The translations under genes were made by a program, and so were the position numbers. Below are positions 23,544-28,637 of a stretch of DNA of 28,637 bases, piece by piece. Origin of the DNA: Actinomycetes bacterium (GTDB lineage: Bacteria; Actinomycetota; Actinomycetes; Propionibacteriales; Propionibacteriaceae); contig JAEZVO010000076.1 of the NCBI GenBank assembly GCA_023443125.1, forward strand, positions 1 to 28,637, given 5' to 3'. A model generated the notes under the pieces. That model saw only the letters and a program-made list of their open reading frames with translations. It searched no databases and had not been told where the DNA came from. Position 1 is the stretch's first letter; every line of letters begins with the position of its first letter.

Positions 23544-25205
23544 ATGGATACACGGCTGAGGCTCACACAAGTTGTCATCGCATTACTTTGTGTGAGCCTC
23601 GTCTTTTCCCTATTTGCGTTTGGGCTCGTCGGCGGTGGCGCTTCACCCGACCAACAACCGCCGACGGTGCAGCCCACCAGCCAAGCACCCCGAAAAGTGG
23701 ACGAAGGGCAGCGCCTCCCCGGCGAGCTTGCCCGCCCGCTCGATACCCTCGACGTGTTCAAGCCCGACGTCACCCCGAACCCTGATCGTCAGACCGACTA
23801 CAAGGCGGCGGGGAAGCCGAAGGTCACGCTCCCCGGCAGTCTGGGCGACGATCTGCGCGCCTACGCTGAACAACCCATCGAGTGGGAGAGGTGCGGCGAG
23901 GGGCTATGCGCGAAGATCCTCGCCCCGCTCGACTGGGAGAACCCTGGGCAGGCCGCAGTCGAGCTGGCGGTCACCAAGGTGCCGAGCGCGAATCCGAACT
24001 TGGATCCACTGTTCGTCAACCCCGGTGGCCCAGGCGCGGGTGGCACAGCATTTGCCACACAGTTCGCGCCTGACTATTTCAAGGGCATGGACATCATCGG
24101 TTGGGATCCGCGCGGCACGGGCGAATCCACGCACGTCCAATGCGGCTCTCCAGCAGAGACCGACAAGCTCTTCGACCTCGACTCCACGCCCGACGACGCC
24201 AGCGAGGAACGCGCGCTGCAGGACGGCTACCGTCAGTTCGCGAAGCAATGCCGCGATGCCTCGGGCGAGTTGCTCGACCACATCTCCAGCGTCGACGTGG
24301 CCCGCGACATGGACCTGCTGCGGCACCTCGTCGGAGCCAAGAAACTCAACTTCCTGGGCGTCTCCTACGGCACCTTCATCGGCGCCATGTACGCCACCTT
24401 GTTCCCCGACACCTCCGGGCGGCTCGTGCTCGACGGCGCCGTCGAGATCACCGACGAGGAACCGGTGCCGCAGATCGTCGGGTTCGAGCGAGCCTTCGTC
24501 GCGTGGGCTGATTGGTGTGCGGAGCAGCAGGTGTGCGTGCTGCACGGGAAGTCGTCGAAGGAACTCCAGCAGCAGGTTACGAACTGGCTGCAGAGCCTGG
24601 ACGCGTCGCCTCTCGATGTGGGCAAGCGCAAGCTGACGCAGTCACACGCGGCCACCGGCATCGCCATGTTCCTGTACGCCGACGACTCGGGCTACCGCGC
24701 GCTCGCGGAGTTCCTGCGCGAGGCCATGGCAGGCAACGGCGAGGGGCTGCTGCGGGCCGCCGACGAGCTGAACGGCCGAGGGCAGGGCGGCAAATACCAG
24801 ACCATCGCCTACGCATTCCCCGCGATGGGCTGCGCAGATTCCTACGACGAGGGTGCCGCCGCCGTGCCGAATCGTGCCAAGGAGGCCATGGCGGACACAC
24901 CTATCCTCGGCCGCCACATGGGCTACGGCTACCAGTGCGAGTTCTGGACCGCCGAACCGTTGCCGGCGTACAAGCTCGACGCGAAGGACGCCGACCCGAT
25001 CCTCGTCGTTGGTTCGACGGGCGACTCCGCGACGCCGTACGAGCAGGCCGAGCGCATGGCGAAGCAGCTTGAACCAGCCGGGCTGCTCACCTACGAGGGC
25101 GCCGGGCACGGTGCCGTGACCGGTGGCAACCAGTGCGTGACGCGCACCGTCGGGGAATTTCTCGCTGACGGCACGCTGCCCGAGGAAGGGAAGCGGTGCA
25201 AGTAA
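23544..25205 (+). CDS. exported alpha/beta hydrolase, tripeptidyl aminopeptidase-like (SlpD/SlpE type)
   Basis: A 553-residue extracytoplasmic hydrolase. An N-terminal membrane anchor or signal (about 7-29) is followed by a Pro/Gln-rich linker. The fold shows the oxyanion segment NPGGPGAGG (159-167), WDPRGTGES, the nucleophile elbow GVSYGTF with Ser274, Asp494 in GSTGDSATP and His522 in GAGHG. The last part, ending EFLADGTLPEEGKRCK, matches the TAP C-terminal domain. Paired cysteines suggest disulfides. It probably removes short peptides from the N-terminus of substrates outside the cell; many actinobacteria carry several paralogues, so substrate is not assignable. Confidence 0.9.
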   Translation: MDTRLRLTQVVIALLCVSLVFSLFAFGLVGGGASPDQQPPTVQPTSQAPRKVDEGQRLPGELARPLDTLDVFKPDVTPNPDRQTDYKAAGKPKVTLPGSLGDDLRAYAEQPIEWERCGEGLCAKILAPLDWENPGQAAVELAVTKVPSANPNLDPLFVNPGGPGAGGTAFATQFAPDYFKGMDIIGWDPRGTGESTHVQCGSPAETDKLFDLDSTPDDASEERALQDGYRQFAKQCRDASGELLDHISSVDVARDMDLLRHLVGAKKLNFLGVSYGTFIGAMYATLFPDTSGRLVLDGAVEITDEEPVPQIVGFERAFVAWADWCAEQQVCVLHGKSSKELQQQVTNWLQSLDASPLDVGKRKLTQSHAATGIAMFLYADDSGYRALAEFLREAMAGNGEGLLRAADELNGRGQGGKYQTIAYAFPAMGCADSYDEGAAAVPNRAKEAMADTPILGRHMGYGYQCEFWTAEPLPAYKLDAKDADPILVVGSTGDSATPYEQAERMAKQLEPAGLLTYEGAGHGAVTGGNQCVTRTVGEFLADGTLPEEGKRCK

Positions 25206-25215
25206 TCACGCCAGG

Positions 25216-25246
25216 TTGTGAGGTTTTGCCCGGTTGCCGCTATAGT
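25216..25246 (+). promoter_or_regulatory. tRNA-Thr promoter
   Basis: TTGTGA (25216-25221) and TATAGT (25241-25246) are separated by 19 bp, and the -10 ends 11 bp before the mature tRNA 5' end. Confidence 0.6.
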
Positions 25247-25257
25247 TTCACCTTGCT

Positions 25258-25330
25258 GCCGTCCTAGCTCAGTCGGTAGAGCGACGCTCTCGTAAAGCGT
25301 AGGTCACGGGTTCGAATCCCGTGGACGGCT
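25258..25330 (+). tRNA. tRNA-Thr (anticodon CGT)
   Basis: Complete cloverleaf: acceptor GCCGTCC/GGACGGC, D stem GCTC/GAGC, anticodon stem ACGCT/AGCGT around loop CTCGTAA (anticodon CGT), T stem ACGGG/CCCGT with TTCGAAT. The discriminator is T, and CCA is not encoded. The gap that follows (25331-25457) holds only a short CGCAC/GTGCG hairpin (25345-25357) without a T-run. Confidence 0.96.
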
Positions 25331-25457
25331 CTGGTAGCTCATTGCGCACGGTGTGCGTCGTGCGAATTGCCCGCCCTCGGCGTGGGTGATCCCGCCATGA
25401 TTCCGGCCTCTCAGTGCTCAACTAGGGGGCGCCCTGCACCCGCCGAATGCACCTTTG

Positions 25458-25495
25458 TAGGCTTGGGCCTGTTCAATGATTTCAAGACACAGGAG
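25458..25495 (+). promoter_or_regulatory. promoter -10 (TAGGCT) and RBS of the amine-oxidase-like gene
   Basis: TAGGCT at 25458-25463 gives a leader of about 35 nt that carries AGGAG (25491-25495), nine bases before the GTG at 25505. Confidence 0.5.
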
Positions 25496-25504
25496 ACATA
25501 GGTC

Positions 25505-26857
25505 GTGTACGACGCAGTCATCATCGGAGCCGGTTTGGCGGGGCTCGAAGCAGCCCGAGACCTGCGCGCTCGCGGGCTGCGTGTCACCGTCCTTGAAGCG
25601 CGCGACCGCGTTGGCGGGCGCGTAGAGAACATCGTGCTGCCCGACGGGTCATATCTCGAGATGGGCGGCCAATGGATCGGCTCCGGATTCGACGCACTGC
25701 GCGAGCTGATTACCCACTATGGCCTGGAGACCGTCGGCATTCCCGAGCCGGACGGTAGGTTTATCGTCCGCCACCACGACAAGACGCATCAAGTTCCCAC
25801 CGACGGCAACACCACCGTGCTCAACCCGTTCGAGGTAGCCGACTTGGGGCAGGGGCTTCTGCGCCTGCGGCGGCTGGCGCACCGCTTCGTCAACGATGAG
25901 GCGTGGGCTCGGGCGAATCATCTCTGGTTGGAGCAGACGCTCGAACGCTGGGCGTCGGCAAATATCCGCACTGAAATGTCTCGGGCTCGGCTCGCTGAGG
26001 TGTTCGCATCCGCGTTCGAGGTGGAAGCAGCCGAGACGCCGCTGTCGAAGGCGTTGCACCTCGTCCAGGACGGGCCTGATCTCGAATCCATGCTGGCTGT
26101 GAACGGGCAGCTGGAACAGTTGCGTCTGGTGGGCGGCATGCACGAGCTGGCCCGACGCATGGCTGCAGATCTCGGCGACACCGTGCGCCTTGGGCAGGAA
26201 GTCACATGCGTCCGCCATCGTTCCGACGGCGCCACCGTCGTGCTCGCCAGTGGCGAGGAGGTTGAGGCACGATTCGTGATCTCGACGCTCCCACCGCGTC
26301 TGGCCACGGCGCTTGCGCATGAGCCCGCGCTGCCAGCCTGGCGAGCCGAGGAATCCGACAAGGTCAACCCGGGCAATGTGATCAAGGCGTACCTGCTGTT
26401 CGACGAGCCCTTCTGGCGCGCGCGTGGGCTATCGGGGCAATCCAGCGCAGACGCAGGCCCGGTACGCGTCACGTTCGACACCACGCCGGCGAACGCGTCG
26501 CAGGGTCACCTCATGGGATTCTTTGCCGGCTCGGAGGCGGTGTCGCTGGCGAAGCGCACGCCACAGATTCGTGAGCGGGCGTTCCTCGACTCCGTGCGGG
26601 CATCGTTCGGGGACGGCGTGCCGCAGCCGAGCGGATACGTTGAGCGTGACTGGACAGCAGAGCAGTTCACTAAGGGCTGCCACGGCGCCCACTTCGCGCC
26701 GGGCATCTGGACCACCGTTGGTCCGGGTCTGGCGAAGCCAGAAGGGGTGCTCTACTGGGCCGGCGCTGAGTACGCCACCCGGTTCAACGGGTACATGGAG
26801 GGCGCGTTGCGCTCCGGCCAGGCGGCCGCGGCTGCGGTAGCCTCGCGGTGTGCCTGA
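25505..26857 (+). CDS. FAD-dependent amine oxidase-like flavoprotein
   Basis: A 450-residue flavoenzyme of the monoamine oxidase/phytoene desaturase superfamily. The Rossmann FAD site is VIIGAGLAGLEAA (5-17), Glu31 ends the second strand in VTVLEARDRVGGRVEN, and the C-terminal FAD segment is YWAGAEYATRFNGYMEGALRSG. It probably oxidises a primary or secondary amine to the imine with release of hydrogen peroxide; the substrate is not predictable. The GTG start is chosen because VYDAVIIGAG places the nucleotide-binding strand right at the N-terminus and AGGAG lies upstream. Its end overlaps the next gene by eight bases. Confidence 0.9.
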   Translation: MYDAVIIGAGLAGLEAARDLRARGLRVTVLEARDRVGGRVENIVLPDGSYLEMGGQWIGSGFDALRELITHYGLETVGIPEPDGRFIVRHHDKTHQVPTDGNTTVLNPFEVADLGQGLLRLRRLAHRFVNDEAWARANHLWLEQTLERWASANIRTEMSRARLAEVFASAFEVEAAETPLSKALHLVQDGPDLESMLAVNGQLEQLRLVGGMHELARRMAADLGDTVRLGQEVTCVRHRSDGATVVLASGEEVEARFVISTLPPRLATALAHEPALPAWRAEESDKVNPGNVIKAYLLFDEPFWRARGLSGQSSADAGPVRVTFDTTPANASQGHLMGFFAGSEAVSLAKRTPQIRERAFLDSVRASFGDGVPQPSGYVERDWTAEQFTKGCHGAHFAPGIWTTVGPGLAKPEGVLYWAGAEYATRFNGYMEGALRSGQAAAAAVASRCA

Positions 26858-27920
26858 CCGCCCACTCGCCCGTTCCCGCCTCGCCGCCCAAGGCCTGATT
26901 CAGCCGAGTTGGGCTTCGCCCGTCGACGCCGTGCGCGCGTTTGGCGTGATGCAGGGGCAGGATCTTCCAGGTGTCATGGCCTCCGCGGCGCTGCGCGCGA
27001 CGGGCTTAGTCGCGGATGTCATCGCGGCGATGAACGCCGGTGAACTCGTGCGCGGTTATCCCATGCGTGGCACCGTGTTTTTGAGCACCGCCGAGGATCT
27101 GCGCTGGATCACGGAGCTGTGTGCCGGGAGGTCGTTGGCCGAAGCGCGTCGACGTCGAGAGCGCGGCGACGGCATCACGGAAGCCGAGATCCGCCAGGTG
27201 GAGCAGCGCGTGCGAGAACTCGCCCCTGGCAAGGGCTTGGGACGGGCTGAGTTCATGGATCTGATGGCTGCAGAACGCATCGACCACCGTGGCGGGCGCG
27301 GCTATCACTGCATCTTCACGTTGATCGCAGAAGGGGTGTTGTGCTACGGCCACTGGAATGGCGCCGATCAACAGCTCATGCTCGCCGACGAGCTGCTCGG
27401 CCCCGGCCTGGAGCAGCGCTTCAACGGCGATGCCGTATCCGCGACGGCCGAACTCGCGGCGCGCTACTTCCGCAGCCATGGGCCAGCGACGGTGCGGGAC
27501 TTCGCCTGGTGGTGCAAGCTCCCGCTCAGGTCGATCCGGGCGGCGCTGCCACAGCTGCCCGACGACGTCGTGCATCTCGGCGACGAGATGTACGCGTCGG
27601 TCTCGCTGCCCGAGATCATGGATGACGTGGCGCAGGCCGCGTCGCAACCGCTCCTGCTGCCTGGCTTCGACGAATACATCCTGGGCTACCCTGACCGACT
27701 GTTTGCGATGGACCAAGCCACCCACGACGCGCTCGTGCCCGGCAACAACGGCATGTTCAGAAAATCGGTGATCGTCGACGGCGTGGTGCGGGCCTTCTGG
27801 AGCCGTGGTGGGCCGGCTGGGCGCCGCACGTTGGAGCTCACAGAGCTAGCGGGCATCCCCAAGCGTGCTCAGGCCGGTGTGCGTCGGCGGTTCGCCGAGT
27901 ATCCGTTTGTGCAGGCCTGA
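26850..27920 (+). CDS. winged-helix DNA-binding protein, AlkX/YcaQ-like (HTH_42)
   Basis: A 356-residue protein of the HTH_42 superfamily. The MQGQD segment (34-38) corresponds to the QxQ/QxD catalytic strip of AlkZ/AlkX/YcaQ DNA glycosylases, and RGYPMRGTVFLSTAEDLRWI and LLLPGFDEYILGYPDR are typical family segments. Members unhook interstrand crosslinks or excise alkylated bases, so a repair glycosylase role is plausible; actinobacterial members are often annotated only as winged-helix proteins. The GTG start overlaps the flavoprotein stop, so the two are coupled. Confidence 0.8.
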   Translation: MPDRPLARSRLAAQGLIQPSWASPVDAVRAFGVMQGQDLPGVMASAALRATGLVADVIAAMNAGELVRGYPMRGTVFLSTAEDLRWITELCAGRSLAEARRRRERGDGITEAEIRQVEQRVRELAPGKGLGRAEFMDLMAAERIDHRGGRGYHCIFTLIAEGVLCYGHWNGADQQLMLADELLGPGLEQRFNGDAVSATAELAARYFRSHGPATVRDFAWWCKLPLRSIRAALPQLPDDVVHLGDEMYASVSLPEIMDDVAQAASQPLLLPGFDEYILGYPDRLFAMDQATHDALVPGNNGMFRKSVIVDGVVRAFWSRGGPAGRRTLELTELAGIPKRAQAGVRRRFAEYPFVQA

Positions 27921-27926
27921 GTGGCG

Positions 27927-27942
27927 CCTGCGTTAGCGCAGG
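27927..27942. terminator. hairpin between convergent genes
   Basis: CCTGCG (27927-27932), loop TTAG and CGCAGG (27937-27942) form a 6-bp GC-rich stem between the winged-helix stop at 27920 and the sixA-like gene. The loop contains the sixA-like stop codon (TTA at 27933-27935 on the plus strand). There is no T-run, so it would be a weak bidirectional terminator at best. Confidence 0.4.
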
Positions 27943-28427
27943 TGGACGTGTTCGAGTTGGACGTCCTGGGGAAGGCGGCCAGCGAGGAAGGACTCCCACG
28001 TGGTGTTCGGGAGATCGAATGCGGCGAGGGCGGCCGTCGGGAATGAAGCGGCGATGGCGGCTGCCGAGGGGGCGTCGCTGAGCCTGGCGAGTTCCGCGGC
28101 CCAGCTGTGCATCGAGGGGTTGTGGCCGACGACGAGCGCCGCGCCCGACGGTGTGGTGTCTACGGCGAGGAGCGCTTCGAGCACCCCGTCGTGATGGGTG
28201 TTGTAGAGGTCGGGCAGGTACTCGACGGCGCAGTCGAGGCCGAGGAGTTCGAAGGTCTCGCGGGTGCGGGCTGCCGTCGAGACGTACGCGTGTGTAATGG
28301 CGAGGGGTTGGAGCAGTTCGCCTGCAGCGGCTGCCTGCTCACGCCCGCGAGCGGTGAGGCGCCGGTCATGGTCGCCGGTGGGGGAGAAATCTTCGGCCTG
28401 AGCATGCCGCATGAAGATGCATCGCAT
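27933..28427 (-). CDS. sixA: SixA-type histidine phosphatase
   Basis: A 164-residue short histidine phosphatase. MRHAQAE (6-12) holds the catalytic His8 after Arg7; HDRRLTARGREQAAAAG, VSTAARTRETFELL (second Arg) and VVGHNPSMH (second His) complete the family pattern. In E. coli SixA acts on phosphorylated histidine of a signalling or PTS protein; in actinobacteria the target is not established. The ATG at 28427 is supported by a TAGGCT six bases upstream; there is no ribosome site for it or for the inner Met6. It is convergent with the winged-helix gene. Confidence 0.88.
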   Translation of the reverse strand: MRCIFMRHAQAEDFSPTGDHDRRLTARGREQAAAAGELLQPLAITHAYVSTAARTRETFELLGLDCAVEYLPDLYNTHHDGVLEALLAVDTTPSGAALVVGHNPSMHSWAAELARLSDAPSAAAIAASFPTAALAAFDLPNTTWESFLAGRLPQDVQLEHVHLR

Positions 28428-28433
28428 GCAGCA

Positions 28434-28439
28434 AGCCTA
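28434..28439 (-). promoter_or_regulatory. candidate -10 (TAGGCT) for a leaderless sixA transcript
   Basis: TAGGCT on the minus strand ends six bases before the ATG at 28427, the same layout as at 23532-23544. Confidence 0.5.
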
Positions 28440-28457
28440 TGCGAGGGTGGGGCCCCG

Positions 28458-28524
28458 GGTGGTTGAGTAGCGAGCGCCTCGCCCTCGGTGGTTGAGTAGC
28501 GGCCGTAGGCCGCGTATCGAAACC
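28458..28524. repeat. REP-like module, inverted copy with half-module
   Basis: GGTGGTTGAGTAG occurs at 28458-28470 and again at 28487-28499. The second continues through a GCGGCC/GGCCGC hairpin to CGTATCGAAACC (28524). This is the reverse-complement arrangement of 134-198: half-module, full module, then the 109-bp block. Confidence 0.8.
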
Positions 28525-28528
28525 GTCC

Positions 28529-28637
28529 CTGCGTCTCGATACAGTCATGATGGTGGTGTTCTGGGGCTCGCGTTTGGCTGTTCTCGATACTGCCGGGTGT
28601 GGCATTTAGCCGATGTGTCGGCGTGGGTTCTGGGGCA
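28529..28637. repeat. 109-bp block, right copy of the inverted repeat
   Basis: Exact reverse complement of 19-127 across all 109 bp, reaching the last base of the window. It begins four bases after the REP-like module, as in the left copy where six bases separate them. Confidence 0.9.

Noticed and set aside
25345..25357. Hairpin CGCAC-GGT-GTGCG after tRNA-Thr as a terminator
   Set aside because: The stem is only five base pairs and there is no T-run; it cannot be told from chance in GC-rich DNA.
1..28637. CRISPR array, insertion sequence, toxin-antitoxin or defence system
   Set aside because: No regularly spaced direct repeats, transposase or defence-type domains were found on either strand.

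Overview
The window looks like the chromosome of a high-GC actinobacterium, most likely a member of the Propionibacteriales. The reasons are a WhiB regulator, a PASTA-bearing class A penicillin-binding protein, the actinobacterial 'helicase/secretion' type of Tad locus (Ssd/CpaE-like, CpaF, TadB, TadC, DUF4244 pilin, TadE, Rv3654c-like), dense overlapping operons with GTG starts, and a recurring TAGGCT-type -10 hexamer. From memory, the gene order follows the Mycobacterium tuberculosis segment Rv3683 to Rv3644c in condensed form. This is therefore mostly conserved core chromosome. No prophage, insertion sequence, CRISPR array or defence island is visible.

Layout. 1-228: a compound extragenic repeat. 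229-305: tRNA-Pro(CGG). 365-3705 (minus): metallophosphoesterase and PonA2-like PBP, divergent from a plus-strand run (3849-6177) of whiB, DUF4177, nth, a TlpA-type lipoprotein and a CoA-type Nudix hydrolase. 6174-7414 (minus): holin-like membrane protein and a methyltransferase. 7512-11128: tad unit 1 (ssd, cpaF, tadB, tadC). 11196-13439: a DEAH/DUF1998 helicase. 13583-14546: tad unit 2 (Flp/DUF4244 pilin, TadE, Rv3654c-like). 14619-16070: an NPPY methyltransferase. 16140-21883: topA, a degenerate CYTH/CHAD-like gene, tmk and holB. 21973-25205: an acidic DoxX-like membrane protein and a secreted-type tripeptidyl aminopeptidase-like hydrolase. 25258-25330: tRNA-Thr(CGT). 25505-27920: an amine-oxidase-like flavoprotein and an AlkX/YcaQ-type winged-helix protein. 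27933-28427 (minus): a SixA-type phosphatase. 28458-28637: the compound repeat again, in inverted orientation.

How the genes work together. PonA2 builds peptidoglycan next to a redox-sensing WhiB. The Nth, TlpA and Nudix genes form a translationally coupled maintenance operon. The two tad units supply the motor and platform (unit 1) and the pilins (unit 2) of a small type IVc-like pilus. TopA, Tmk and HolB are DNA topology, precursor and replication functions.

The most interesting observations are regulatory. First, the two tad units, separated by the helicase gene, each carry the same two-part upstream element: GTTATCCACAGA (which contains a perfect DnaA-box 9-mer) and a 22-bp block with the core GCGTGTCGCTGCCATAAC, at exactly the same 32-bp spacing. 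Second, a TAGRST -10 hexamer lies 6-7 nt before the start codon of several genes, pointing to widespread leaderless transcription. Third, a 109-bp block is perfectly repeated in inverted orientation at the two ends of the window, each copy next to the same palindromic module.
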